Assembly (NCBI GenBank): GCA_964467455.1
Contig: CAYXQJ010000001.1
Span: 124,001 to 188,000, forward strand
DNA from: OLB6 sp964467455
GTDB lineage: Bacteria; Bacteroidota; Ignavibacteria; Kapaibacteriales; Kapaibacteriaceae
Direction of reading: 5' to 3'
Length of the DNA stretch: 64,000 nucleotides
Shown here: positions 26,862 through 36,015 of the stretch, piece after piece
How the letters are laid out: every line of letters starts with the position of its first letter
Position numbering within the stretch: the stretch's first letter is position 1
Notes under the pieces: generated by a model
What the model saw: the letters and a program-made list of their open reading frames with translations, nothing else
Databases searched by the model: none
Told to the model about the DNA's origin: nothing
Program-made: the position numbers and the translations under genes

Positions 26862-27719
26862 TCAGGATAACCATGCAGGCGTCTCGTCCATCGCACGGGT
26901 GACACCGCGCCACATCAAGCGGAAGGCCTCGGCAGCATCGTTGCCTACAGCACTGAACGTGCGTTCGTTGATGCGTTGAATACCTTCGACGGAGCAGGCC
27001 TTGTCCGTCATCTCTCGACGATACGTCTCCACGCGCAGATCGACAGGACCGGCAATGCGATATGGTGCGTATGCCCCATTGCGTACAGCGGTTGCAAACT
27101 GTGCGCTGATCGCTTCGATCTCGGAGGTGGTTCGTGCCGGTGTTTTGCAGATCGCAGCCGTTGGACCAAGCGTTCGCTTTGTTGCATAGAAGAGACATTC
27201 ATCGTTCCACGCACGAATCTCCGGTTCGAGGTCGCTGTTGCCGATGATCAGTCCGACCGGGACGCCATATGCACCAAGGACCGCTGCATCGGTCTCGGCT
27301 TCACCGACCACCTTGCCGTTCATCGTCAGCGAACAGATCGTGCTACCAACAAAGGTGTGGGCGAGCAATCCGCCCGGTGTGCCGGCCATACTGTGAAATC
27401 CGATCAGAACGGCGGCGTCGAACGAATCATCAATGCCCTCGACCTGGCACAGCGGCTTGTTATCGGGAGCAGCCGAGCCAATGACCAACTCGGCGCGCTG
27501 ATGCAGGTCTTCGAGGATGATGTTGCGCATGATGCCATGTCCGTCACCGACAACGAACGTTGCCTCAGGGTCGACGCGTAAGACACCGTTGATCACGGCA
27601 TTCACATCACGGGTGAGCAGCTTTTGTGCCGCAGAATATCCTCTGCCTTCAGGCCCGAGTTGATCGCGGTGCACGACGCCTGTGGCGCCTTCCATGTCGA
27701 TGGTGAGGAAATATCTCAT
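26862..27719 (-). CDS. DppA-type D-aminopeptidase (M55)
   Basis: 285 residues. The N-terminus ends in IDMEG, giving zinc ligands Asp8 and Glu10. Further M55 motifs are VVGDGHG (His near 61) and IGFHSMAG (His near 105). Family knowledge: DppA enzymes are zinc-dependent, self-compartmentalising aminopeptidases active on D-Ala peptides, used in peptidoglycan peptide recycling. The gene converges with the M48 gene. The start codon abuts an 8-base tandem repeat. Confidence 0.85.
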   Translation of the reverse strand: MRYFLTIDMEGATGVVHRDQLGPEGRGYSAAQKLLTRDVNAVINGVLRVDPEATFVVGDGHGIMRNIILEDLHQRAELVIGSAAPDNKPLCQVEGIDDSFDAAVLIGFHSMAGTPGGLLAHTFVGSTICSLTMNGKVVGEAETDAAVLGAYGVPVGLIIGNSDLEPEIRAWNDECLFYATKRTLGPTAAICKTPARTTSEIEAISAQFATAVRNGAYAPYRIAGPVDLRVETYRREMTDKACSVEGIQRINERTFSAVGNDAAEAFRLMWRGVTRAMDETPAWLS

Positions 27720-27758
27720 AGTGTGCTAGTGTGCTAGTGTGCTAGTGTGCTAGTATGC
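27719..27758. repeat. Five 8-base tandem repeats TAGTGTGC
   Basis: Four exact TAGTGTGC units and a fifth TAGTATGC lie between the dppA-like start and the mtaB stop. The fifth unit overlaps the mtaB stop codon. It is likely prone to slippage. Confidence 0.85.
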
Positions 27759-29042
27759 TAATACGTGATCGTGTTGGAGGTCGGTGAGGGTGAGTTTATG
27801 GGGGCCGAGCTTGATCAGCTGATGCGTTTTGTGGAGGACGCGAACGTAGTTCTCAGTCCAGCCGAACCAGCCGCCGAGAGAGTGGTCGTAATGTTCTGGC
27901 AAGAAGGTGCGGGTGGTGCCGATGTTGCGTGCATGGTGGGCACGACGTCGTTCTTCCGAGAGCGCACGCAGACGATGGGTACGGGCGCGGCGGACGTTCT
28001 TGGGAACGGTGCCCGGATACTCTTTGGCCGGTGTGTTCTCACGTTCACTGTAGGTGAAGACGTGCAGGTAGGTAAACGGGATGCTGCGCAGGAATTCGAG
28101 CGAGCGTTCGAACTCTGCATCTGTCTCGCCGGGGAAACCAACGATCACGTCGATGCCGAGAGCCATGTCGGGCATCTTGGCGAAGGCATATTCAACAACT
28201 GACCGGTACATGTCGGGGTTGTATCGTCGACGCATCTTCTTAAGGATCTCGGCCGACCCACTTTGTAACGGCATGTGTAGGTGCGGCACGAATACGGACG
28301 AAGAGGCCATGATGTCGATCAACTCTTCAGAAACCGTATTCGGTTCGATCGACGAGATACGCACGCGGAACGGTGGCCGCATTTCTTCGATGAGTCGGAC
28401 GACATCGATGAATCGCTCTCCTTTCTCAGCGTTGTACTCGCCGAGGTTGATCCCAGATAACACGGCTTCATGATAACCTTCACGAGCGACGTTCTCGAGT
28501 TCACGTCTGACAGCATCGAAGGGCATTGCGCGTGCGGGGCCGCGTGCCAGCGGGATGGTGCAGAACGTGCAGGAATAGTCGCATCCATCTTGCAGCTTCA
28601 GGAATGATCGTGTTCGAGTATCTCCGTCGGAAGTCCGCGACCCTTGAAACGTTGTGGCATCGTCGAGGTCCGACACATAGATCAGCGGTGATTCGGTCTC
28701 GGTGAACTCATCGACGCGTTCGGCGATGGAAAGCTTCTCTGCCGTACCGAAGACGGCGCGCACGCCATCGATCGAAGCGATCTCCTCGGGTTGCAGTTGC
28801 GCATAACATCCGGTGACGGCTACGGCAGCGTTGGGCGAACTGGTCAGCCCCCTACGAATGATCTTGCGACATTCCGTATCGGCGTTCTCGGTGACGGTGC
28901 AGGTATTGACGACGATCACGTCGGTCTCGGTGCCGAAAGGAACGACGTGATAGCCGAGTTCTTCGAAACGTCGCTGAAGTGTTGACGTCTCCGAATAGTT
29001 CAGTTTACAGCCGAGGGTATGGAATGCGACGCGTTTGTGCAT
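27750..29042 (-). CDS. mtaB: tRNA t6A37 methylthiotransferase MtaB
   Basis: 430 residues from ATG 29042. The N-terminal UPF0004 domain (FHTLGCKLNYSET, VNTCTVTENAD, VTGCYAQLQPEEI) holds three Cys. The radical-SAM motif CDYSCTFC and the substrate loop IPLARGPAR are of the MtaB type. The C-terminus is a short TRAM-like region. It adds methylthio to t6A at position 37 of tRNAs. The TATCTTTG promoter at 29053-29060 gives a leader of only a few bases and rules out a start further upstream. Confidence 0.85.
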   Translation of the reverse strand: MHKRVAFHTLGCKLNYSETSTLQRRFEELGYHVVPFGTETDVIVVNTCTVTENADTECRKIIRRGLTSSPNAAVAVTGCYAQLQPEEIASIDGVRAVFGTAEKLSIAERVDEFTETESPLIYVSDLDDATTFQGSRTSDGDTRTRSFLKLQDGCDYSCTFCTIPLARGPARAMPFDAVRRELENVAREGYHEAVLSGINLGEYNAEKGERFIDVVRLIEEMRPPFRVRISSIEPNTVSEELIDIMASSSVFVPHLHMPLQSGSAEILKKMRRRYNPDMYRSVVEYAFAKMPDMALGIDVIVGFPGETDAEFERSLEFLRSIPFTYLHVFTYSERENTPAKEYPGTVPKNVRRARTHRLRALSEERRRAHHARNIGTTRTFLPEHYDHSLGGWFGWTENYVRVLHKTHQLIKLGPHKLTLTDLQHDHVLAY

Positions 29043-29052
29043 ATTCGAAGCA

Positions 29053-29060
29053 CAAAGATA
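29053..29060 (-). promoter_or_regulatory. TAnnTTTG promoter of mtaB
   Basis: TATCTTTG on the minus strand. Transcription would begin near 29046, four bases before ATG 29042, implying a nearly leaderless transcript. Confidence 0.6.
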
Positions 29061-29070
29061 CCGAGGGTCT

Positions 29071-29469
29071 ATGAAGCCGGGCGTAGAGACAAGTGTTGGC
29101 GTGTTTGAGTTCACGGTCACCGACGAGATGACGGCACGGTTGGGCGAGCTGGTGTTGCATCCTGTGTATGCCACCTTCTGGTGCGGCTATCATGCCGAAG
29201 TAGCGTCGCGGTTGGCGATCGAGCCCTACTTTGAGGACCATGAAAATGCCGTTGGAACGGCGCTGTGCTTAAGGCATCTCGCCATGGCTGCCGTAGGTGC
29301 GGAGATCCGCGTAGAAGCGCGAGTGTCGCAGGTGGAAGGTCGTCGGATCCGATGTGATGTCGCGGTGATGGCCGTTAAGACACAAACCCTCCTGGCGGAG
29401 GGTTACCAAGACCAGGTGGTCTTGCGAACTGGGGTCCTTGAAGAAAAGCTGGCGAACGCCGTACGATGA
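29071..29469 (+). CDS. FlK-like hotdog thioesterase
   Basis: 132 residues from ATG 29071 (GAGGG upstream). It has a hotdog fold of the fluoroacetyl-CoA thioesterase type: Thr in ATFWCG, Glu in YHAEVASR and His in CLRHLAM correspond to the FlK catalytic residues. The C-terminal strands RVEARVSQVEGRRI and CDVAVMA complete the fold. It probably hydrolyses a small acyl-CoA; fluoroacetyl-CoA itself cannot be claimed. Divergent from mtaB. Confidence 0.7.
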   Translation: MKPGVETSVGVFEFTVTDEMTARLGELVLHPVYATFWCGYHAEVASRLAIEPYFEDHENAVGTALCLRHLAMAAVGAEIRVEARVSQVEGRRIRCDVAVMAVKTQTLLAEGYQDQVVLRTGVLEEKLANAVR

Positions 29470-29472
29470 CCG

Positions 29473-30876
29473 TTACATCTTCGTGAAAACGAACGTCGTC
29501 TTTTTCGGATCGGCATAGCGGATGACCGGGCTGGCCGAGGCCGACTTGCCGGCATAGCTCTGAATGCGTGACGGCGGCACACCGCGACGGATCAGGAGAT
29601 CGCGGACGGCTTGGGCTCGACGGTGCATGAAGGCCGAATTCTCCTCCGTGCCGTTTCCGCCGTTCGAGGCATTGAGGATCTCAAGTGCAAGATCGCCCTT
29701 TTGGATCATGACCGTTGCGATCGAGTCCAACAACGAGACATCGTCGGGATTAACATCGTGGCTTTGATCAACAAAGGCAAGATCAACGTTCATGATGAGG
29801 CCGTCAAACGGTGCATTGGCGATCGCGACGCGACCTTTGGGCATCATGGCCATTACTTCCGGTGTCTTTACAGCGCCGGTTCCTTGACCTGCAGCCGTCA
29901 TGGTTGCGCCTTGAACACGCCCATCCGTGAAGTCGCGGTTATGCTTGACCGTTACGGTGTAGGTGTGGCGCAGAGCATTGTAGATCCCGAGGAACACCCG
30001 GTCGAAGTCGTAGACGTCCTGAAGTTTGTGAAGCTTTCCATTCGTTTCCGACACGAGTTTGCTGATCTCACGATCATCGGATACTCCATACAGCACACAG
30101 TGAACGGCAACATTGTACTGCGTAGCGAGTTTGACCACATCTTCAACCGTGGCTGAAGAGGACTGATCCTCTCCATCGGTGAAGATCACCAAAACCCGGT
30201 TGCGAACATCTGCAACACTCGCCAGTTGATTGATCGTTTCGATCGCAGCGTCGTAGATCGCCGTTCCGTTGTTGCGTGACTGTAATCCATTCACCTTGAA
30301 CTGGCCAAGGTAGGTGTTGCGGTCTTTGGTGATCTCAACTTCTGTCTCAACACTTCCCGTGAACTTCGTTACCGCGACGTAGTCTTTAGGGTCAAACGTT
30401 TTTAGCGCGTTCTGCACAGCTCGTTGCATCCTGATGGCACGAGGCGTCGTCATCGACGCAGAGTGGTCTAAGGCAAAGCCCACAGCGAACGCCTCATTTT
30501 CGGCTTGTCGCTTCTCGGTGATCGTCATCTGCTCGGGTGATGCCAGAATGCTAAGATTTGCGGTGACGAAGTCCTTCCAAAGCGGTCGAGCTTCTGATTG
30601 GTTCGAAAGATAGGGAGGAGCGTAGCCGCCAACCGTGTGACCATCAACATCAACCAAGACCAGTTCGATCTCGGACTTGTCTCCAAGGAGTTGCTTGCTG
30701 AAGACATGAAAGCGTGCCTGACCATTTGCGACAAGATCATAAACAGCCATCATAGACGCCGCGCTTGAGTTCATTGGCAGCGGGGATGCCAGAGCGATGT
30801 CCTGCCCATATAGGCACGAGACAGACACGCACAACGCCACTACACAACCCAAACCAGACTTGACTACTCTGTTCAT
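29473..30876 (-). CDS. Secreted VWA-domain protein with OmpA-like C-terminus
   Basis: 467 residues with a signal peptide (CVSVSCLYGQ). The von Willebrand A domain spans about residues 130-310, with the MIDAS motif DHSAS and a later FTDGED. A C-terminal segment (LEILNASNGGNGTEENSAFM, RRAQAVRDLLIRRGVPPSRI) looks like an OmpA-type peptidoglycan-binding domain. This suggests a periplasmic, cell-wall-bound, metal-dependent adhesion module. It stands alone and converges with the thioesterase gene. Confidence 0.75.
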   Translation of the reverse strand: MNRVVKSGLGCVVALCVSVSCLYGQDIALASPLPMNSSAASMMAVYDLVANGQARFHVFSKQLLGDKSEIELVLVDVDGHTVGGYAPPYLSNQSEARPLWKDFVTANLSILASPEQMTITEKRQAENEAFAVGFALDHSASMTTPRAIRMQRAVQNALKTFDPKDYVAVTKFTGSVETEVEITKDRNTYLGQFKVNGLQSRNNGTAIYDAAIETINQLASVADVRNRVLVIFTDGEDQSSSATVEDVVKLATQYNVAVHCVLYGVSDDREISKLVSETNGKLHKLQDVYDFDRVFLGIYNALRHTYTVTVKHNRDFTDGRVQGATMTAAGQGTGAVKTPEVMAMMPKGRVAIANAPFDGLIMNVDLAFVDQSHDVNPDDVSLLDSIATVMIQKGDLALEILNASNGGNGTEENSAFMHRRAQAVRDLLIRRGVPPSRIQSYAGKSASASPVIRYADPKKTTFVFTKM

Positions 30877-30916
30877 CGCGACCTCGCCAAAGATTACCTA
30901 CGTGATACTACGTATT

Positions 30917-30958
30917 CTTGACAGAGGCAATCTACGTACGTACTGAATAGATGTCAAG
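30917..30958. promoter_or_regulatory. 42-bp symmetric operator/promoter element
   Basis: CTTGACA (30917-30923) and TGTCAAG (30952-30958) are placed symmetrically around a perfect TACGTACGTA palindrome (30933-30942), with 9 bases on each side. On the minus strand TTGACA is followed after 17 bases by TAGATT, a plausible promoter for the VWA gene. The symmetry suggests that a dimeric regulator covers it. Confidence 0.5.
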
Positions 30959-30987
30959 TACTTTCTTAAGTATTCTTACCTAAAGAC

Positions 30988-31015
30988 AAGACGGTTGGTT
31001 CAAATCAACCGTCTT
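30988..31015 (-). terminator. Hairpin after the glycosylase gene
   Basis: A perfect 10-base stem (AAGACGGTTG with CAACCGTCTT) and an 8-base loop lie about 60 bases past the stop of the minus-strand glycosylase gene. On that strand it is followed by the T-rich GTCTTTAGGT. Confidence 0.6.
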
Positions 31016-31072
31016 AGTTCCTGTGAAATAATGCGGTTAGGTTCAATCACCTGTAACTACATTAAATTGCAA

Positions 31073-31732
31073 TTACTTGAGTAAAAGTCCTGATATTTCT
31101 GACCAAAACAACAGGTCTAGCTCATCCATCTCGATACCTACCTTACTACTGAACGCAGCAAAGGCGATTTCGATCTCGTGGTAGCGTCGTGCAGTCATAG
31201 AAACGGATCGATCAGGGATCACACCACACGCCTCAAGGCACCGCAACAGGTGCCGATCGATGATCGCCAGTCCTCGGCAGCCGATGTTTCTGAGGACGTG
31301 GGAGGCCTCCTTTAGGCCCATCCCATTAATGCTCCCCGCCAACGCGTCCCTCCTTTCCCGGCATCTTAGATGCCCGGCATGGTCTTGCCCGGCATGATGC
31401 CGGGCATCGGCGAGGATCGGTTCGATCTCCAACCAATGTTGCTGAAGCCATAGCAGACGGTCTGCCTTGACACGGTGAAATCGGATGTAGTGATTAGGGT
31501 CTCTCAGCGTGTCAACGGGGTCGAATGGGCCGTCTCGGAATCCACGCTCTTTCAGGGTCCGGATCACCGCATCCGCATGGACGGCCTTTGACTGTGGCGT
31601 AAGCAGACAGAATGCCGTCTCGTAGAACCACTCTTCTTGTGGGACGGCAGCAAACTCGTTGAGGCGTTGCCGGATCTGCTCTTTACGTTCTTCGTACGAT
31701 GCTCTTAGTTGCGGTGGGAGCTCGACGACCAT
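31073..31732 (-). CDS. Ogg2-type N-glycosylase/DNA lyase
   Basis: 219 residues from ATG 31732, which overlaps the preceding TAA by one base. The helix-hairpin-helix region NGMGLKEASHVLRNIG carries the catalytic Lys. AIIDRHLLRCL carries the catalytic Asp. Both are typical of Ogg2/AGOG enzymes that excise 8-oxoguanine from DNA. A low-complexity stretch (RHHAGQDHAGHLRCRERR) just before this region is encoded by a palindromic repeat and is probably an in-frame insertion. It is co-transcribed with the BatA-like gene upstream. Confidence 0.8.
   Translation of the reverse strand: MVVELPPQLRASYEERKEQIRQRLNEFAAVPQEEWFYETAFCLLTPQSKAVHADAVIRTLKERGFRDGPFDPVDTLRDPNHYIRFHRVKADRLLWLQQHWLEIEPILADARHHAGQDHAGHLRCRERRDALAGSINGMGLKEASHVLRNIGCRGLAIIDRHLLRCLEACGVIPDRSVSMTARRYHEIEIAFAAFSSKVGIEMDELDLLFWSEISGLLLK
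31357..31407. repeat. Palindromic repeat inside the glycosylase gene
   Basis: Four copies of a 9-10-base word related to ATGCCGGGCA lie in alternating orientation. The core at 31386-31406 is a perfect palindrome with 10-base arms and a one-base centre. A second palindrome, GGCATC-TTA-GATGCC, lies to its left. The gene stays open through the element. Confidence 0.8.
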
Positions 31733-33897
31733 TAGACCAGTCCTCGCCTCTTGCGCAGGAACCACTCTGTGGCAAATGCCGCGATGGCAGCCAAGATCGG
31801 CCAGATCGTATGCCAAAGCGTCGTGTCCCGCTCTGTGGTCACTGCACGAGGCGCTAAACGCGGGTCAGTCCTCATAGCTTGCAAAAGACTATCGATGTCG
31901 GAAACCGGTGCATATCGAGCACCACTGCGTTCAGCCAACGAAGCCAATGCTGCTGTGTTGACGGTCAACGCGGCATCTTCAAGACCGAGATCGCCAACAA
32001 GGAAACGACCATTGTCGGATCCGATCTTCTGACCGTTCACAACGGCTACGCCATCATAGGTGTAACTCCCGGCCGGAAGTGCGCCGATCGATCCGGCATA
32101 TCGCCCACCCCCTATCCCGGCCAGCACGAGAGTGCGTTTTCCGTTCGGCGTGTTAATGGTCACGGTCACAGAGGCCCCATCGATCGGTGCAAAGGTCTGG
32201 TCGAGGATGCTGGCTTCAAAACCGACATTCTCGCCTGCTGCATACAATCGCTGCGTGGAACGGATACGGATACGGCGCTCGTCTTCTTCGACGGCAAGCC
32301 ACGACACCACGTTCGAAAAGAACGTCTCGAAGATCGGTATTGGACGCTCGCCCTGTGCGGCCTGCGGACCTTCGCCCAACAACTTCCATCGGTAGATCCC
32401 GTAGCCCAAGATGGCCATCGACCGTGACCGACCATTTTCGCGCGTCATGATCAGCGGTTCATCCATCGGAACGTTGTTGACGCGGATCGAGGCCAATGTG
32501 CGAGCACCCGGCGTGGCTGTCACAAACGTCTCCGTGCGGTAGATCGGCGGCACAGTTTCCCAAAGATCCACATCTGTCTCAGCGCCTGTGATCTTCAACA
32601 GTGGATCAGCCGTGGCCCCTGGTTTGATATCGGGCGTTACAAGAAACTCCGTCGGTCGCGACGCAGCGACCTTGAACGGCAACACCTCTTCAAACCTACT
32701 CAGGCGCGCTTGGTCCACATCCTTCGATGGAATGAACAACAGACTAGTCCCATCATTCGTGCGCTTCGCTATCATTCCAAGCAGCGACTCCGGTGTTGAG
32801 GCGATCGGAAAGCCGATCATCATGATCGCTTCTGCCCCATCAAGATCAGCCGGCGCAGGTGAAGCACCATAGAACGTCCCTCCCTGCTTTTGAATGAAGG
32901 ACTTCACGACCACCGTCGGATCTTGCTGTAGCAAGGTCGTTAGAAAGCTCACATCCGGACTTGGTGCACCGGCAAACACCACCACCGTGCGCTTGTTACT
33001 TCGCACGTCGATCAGGTCCTGTACGGCGTTGTTGTTTCCGCGGTATTCTCCTTGGATAGCGGCAGCTCTCACACGGACGTTGCGCTGACCTGCCGTCGTT
33101 GGTGTCCATGTAAACTGTGCCGACACGGTCTCTTGTCCCGCGATCGGCGTCACCGTATCCCGTGCGATCACCTTTCCCTCTTCTTCCAACACCACTTCGA
33201 TCGGCGTCCCTTTCAGTCCTGACGCCACAAACCGCCCCGTCACCATCGTCGGACGATCCACGACCACGATACCGGAAGTGAACAACGACTGTGCTGCCAC
33301 GTCGGTGACATCCTTGGTATTGCCGATGCCTACCGTATACACACCCAGGCCTGTCGCCTCTGCCGTCGAGATCGGCGACTCACCGCTGTTGCCGTTGCCA
33401 TCACCAAGCAGTACCATAAGTGCCGGTCGCTCAAGCGCCGGCCGATTTGCTACGAACCTCAACACGCTCGAGGGATCCGTCCGCTCGCCGTCAAATCGTA
33501 TCGAATCAAGTTCTGGTAGGGGGCGGGCACTTCCCGCAAAGCCAACCACCTCAGCGTCCGCGAACACTGATCGAATGCGGTCAATGGTCGCGAGGACCTG
33601 GTCGCGTCGATCTGCGTTCGTACTCCCCGTGACAACGGATCGGGACTCATCGACGGCGATCACCACCGATGGCTGATATTCCGTCGACCTGACGATCCGA
33701 AGAACGGGTTCGAACAAGGCGATCAAGAGCAAGGACATACCAAGGGTGCGCAGCAGGATCAGAAACGCGCGCATTCCCGACGGTAGCTCCGGGACGGTGC
33801 GCTGATACGAGATCGTCGCAACAAGCAATGCTGCGCCGACGAGCAACAGGTACGCCCACCAGGGTCCGGCCGTGAAGGAGAAAACGATGTGTTCCAT
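31732..33897 (-). CDS. BatA-like VWA membrane protein
   Basis: 721 residues. Two N-terminal membrane helices (WWAYLLLVGAALLVATIS, LLRTLGMSLLLIALFEP) precede a VWA-like domain with a DESRS MIDAS-type motif near residue 83. A second alpha/beta domain (KRTVVVFAGAPSPDVSFL), Ig-like strands and a C-terminal membrane helix (WHTIWPILAAIAAFATEWFL) followed by RKRR complete it. This layout is common in FCB bacteria near Bat/MoxR systems, though no moxR is seen here. The glycosylase gene follows with a one-base overlap. Confidence 0.7.
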   Translation of the reverse strand: MEHIVFSFTAGPWWAYLLLVGAALLVATISYQRTVPELPSGMRAFLILLRTLGMSLLLIALFEPVLRIVRSTEYQPSVVIAVDESRSVVTGSTNADRRDQVLATIDRIRSVFADAEVVGFAGSARPLPELDSIRFDGERTDPSSVLRFVANRPALERPALMVLLGDGNGNSGESPISTAEATGLGVYTVGIGNTKDVTDVAAQSLFTSGIVVVDRPTMVTGRFVASGLKGTPIEVVLEEEGKVIARDTVTPIAGQETVSAQFTWTPTTAGQRNVRVRAAAIQGEYRGNNNAVQDLIDVRSNKRTVVVFAGAPSPDVSFLTTLLQQDPTVVVKSFIQKQGGTFYGASPAPADLDGAEAIMMIGFPIASTPESLLGMIAKRTNDGTSLLFIPSKDVDQARLSRFEEVLPFKVAASRPTEFLVTPDIKPGATADPLLKITGAETDVDLWETVPPIYRTETFVTATPGARTLASIRVNNVPMDEPLIMTRENGRSRSMAILGYGIYRWKLLGEGPQAAQGERPIPIFETFFSNVVSWLAVEEDERRIRIRSTQRLYAAGENVGFEASILDQTFAPIDGASVTVTINTPNGKRTLVLAGIGGGRYAGSIGALPAGSYTYDGVAVVNGQKIGSDNGRFLVGDLGLEDAALTVNTAALASLAERSGARYAPVSDIDSLLQAMRTDPRLAPRAVTTERDTTLWHTIWPILAAIAAFATEWFLRKRRGLV

Positions 33898-33930
33898 GAA
33901 CCAAATCTTCCGTATAATTGTGCTTCACCT

Positions 33931-34007
<77 letters not shown>

Positions 34008-34017
34008 GTGATCGACG

Positions 34018-34052
34018 GCCGCATGAAGTTCCTTCGTGCGGCTTTCGTGTTT
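34018..34052 (+). terminator. Terminator after tRNA-Pro
   Basis: A 10-base stem (GCCGCATGAA with TTCGTGCGGC, one T-G pair) and a 5-base loop are followed by TTTCGTGTTT. Confidence 0.7.
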
Positions 34053-34086
34053 AACGACCGGCACTTCACGCTACAACCAGGGTAGG

Positions 34087-36012
34087 TCATTGGCTGCCCT
34101 TCACCTCTGCCATCGGCAACTCAACGTGGAAGGTCGCCCCTTTTCCGGGTGTACTTTCACACCAGACACGTCCGTTGATCATGTTCACCGTTCTCTGGAC
34201 AATGTGCAGTCCGAGACCGGTAGAATCTTCGTGTTTTGTTGGCTGCGCCGTTAATGTTTCGAATGGACGGAACAGACGGGCAGCATCTTCAGGAGTCAAA
34301 CCCGGCCCCTGATCCTTCACACTCAGATGAACGTACCACGACCGTGTGGGTGAGCCCTTCAATCGTGTCGAGACCACTACCGTGCTACCCTCTGGAGAGA
34401 ACTTGATCGCGTTCGACAGCAAGTTTTCCATGATGGTCACGAGAGGTTGTTCTGAAGAGACAACAAGATATTCTCTCGAATCCGATCGACTTTCGATCTG
34501 GATGTGTTTCTCCGCTGCGACGTTCTTCAACGCCGAGATCACATGGTCCCAAACGGTCTTCGCATTGGTCACCGAACCGGTGCGATGCAATCGTTGCTTT
34601 GAAACTTCAAGTGTTTGGTTGATGAGATCGAACATCCTCGACGAGATGCGATTGATCTCACGACCGTACTCCATCCGTTCGTCATCACGCACCTTGTGGT
34701 CTGTCCCCAACATAGCCGAGATCGCACGGATCGTATTCAGGGGGCTCTTCAATTCGTGAGCGAGAAATGCCACGTATTGTTCATTCTCACGATGAAGTTC
34801 TTCCAGTCGTTCCACGGCGGAGGCCAGTTCGACATTTCGGAGACGTTCGATCTCGGCGTTCGACTGTGCAAGCGAAAGGTCGAGCTTTGCCTTGAACCAC
34901 GATAGTCGCGCTTGGGCGCGCTCACGAGTCACACTGGCACGCTTCTCATAAAGGGTCTTCCAAAGTTTATTGGACTCCTCGAGATGGCCCGTCACGTCCA
35001 ACGCACTCGCCAATACTTCTTCGATATCGATCAGCACATGATCAAGACCTCGCGTCTTCAGCCATTCCTGAACCGTGGTCCACTTTTCCAATGCCTTCTC
35101 GACACGTCCCTCTTCGACAAGGATCCGAACTTCTGCCGCATCTACCCAGCCACCATTGAACTCATCGTGGGCGTGATCCGGGAACAGGCGCTTGAGCTCG
35201 TCAAAACGACGCTTCGCATCATCGATCCGTCCTAGCTTGATCAGCACGGCAATGATGGCATCATAGTTCATGAGCAGCTCACCGGGCTCCGCTCCGGAGG
35301 AACGTAATACTAGTGCCTGCTCTAACTCATGAAGTGCTCTGTCATGCTCTCCTGTCGACATCAGGTGGATCGCCAGCGTGACCTTGACCTTCGCCAATCC
35401 GACTCGATCCTCTAAATGGCGATAGAGTTCTTCGGCTTGCACCATACAGTCGAATGCCGTCTCTGGATCGTAGACCACGGAGCGATACAAACCGGCGAGG
35501 TTGACCAAGACCTTCGCCTGGGTAAGAAGATCCTTCCGAGATCTTGCGATCTCTAACGCCCGCTCATACATCGTGATCGATTCGTGGACGCGACCACTGA
35601 TCTGATACGTGTTGGCAACGTTGAGATATACCCGCGCTAAGTCTTCTTGACTGTTGAGCGAACGAAAGAGATGTTCTGCCGCCTCATAGTGCACAAGGCC
35701 ACGATCGAACTGTTGCTCAACAAAGCAATAGATCCCCAGTTCGTTGTGAGCTCTGGCCTTATACAACAACTCATGAGCGTGATCAGCAAGGTCGAGGGCC
35801 TGTTCCGCGAGTGGCTTTCCAAGATCATACCGACCTTGGAGGATGTGCGCACGCGAGCATTGCAACAGCGAATCAAGATGATCGGTCACGGAAAGTGCCT
35901 TACCATCGATCAACGGCTGTAAGATGGCCACCGTTTGACGCGGTTCTGCGCGAAGGACACGACGCGCCTCTTCAAGTTGGGACTGTAGCTCAGAGTCGTT
36001 CACGGGATCCAA
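34087..36012 (-). CDS. Cytoplasmic TPR sensor histidine kinase
   Basis: 641 residues with no membrane segment. Residues about 20-370 form TPR repeats (for example ARVYLNVANTYQISGRVHES, LAIHLMSTGEHDRALHELEQ). A coiled coil near 385-415 leads to the HisKA domain with FLAHELKSPLNTI (phospho-accepting His near residue 420). The ATPase domain has the N box ENLLSNAIKFSPEG, then DQGPGL and GLGLHIV. No response regulator is encoded nearby. It follows porQ by three bases at the end of the parA operon. The signal may be a protein or peptide bound by the TPRs; this is inference. Confidence 0.85.
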   Translation of the reverse strand: MDPVNDSELQSQLEEARRVLRAEPRQTVAILQPLIDGKALSVTDHLDSLLQCSRAHILQGRYDLGKPLAEQALDLADHAHELLYKARAHNELGIYCFVEQQFDRGLVHYEAAEHLFRSLNSQEDLARVYLNVANTYQISGRVHESITMYERALEIARSRKDLLTQAKVLVNLAGLYRSVVYDPETAFDCMVQAEELYRHLEDRVGLAKVKVTLAIHLMSTGEHDRALHELEQALVLRSSGAEPGELLMNYDAIIAVLIKLGRIDDAKRRFDELKRLFPDHAHDEFNGGWVDAAEVRILVEEGRVEKALEKWTTVQEWLKTRGLDHVLIDIEEVLASALDVTGHLEESNKLWKTLYEKRASVTRERAQARLSWFKAKLDLSLAQSNAEIERLRNVELASAVERLEELHRENEQYVAFLAHELKSPLNTIRAISAMLGTDHKVRDDERMEYGREINRISSRMFDLINQTLEVSKQRLHRTGSVTNAKTVWDHVISALKNVAAEKHIQIESRSDSREYLVVSSEQPLVTIMENLLSNAIKFSPEGSTVVVSTRLKGSPTRSWYVHLSVKDQGPGLTPEDAARLFRPFETLTAQPTKHEDSTGLGLHIVQRTVNMINGRVWCESTPGKGATFHVELPMAEVKGSQ

Positions 36013-36015
36013 GAG

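Noticed and set aside
30988..31015. tRNA fragment suggested by GGTTCAAATC
   Set aside because: The stem pairs as a simple 10-base hairpin; the 5-base T-stem of a tRNA cannot form and no other arms are present.
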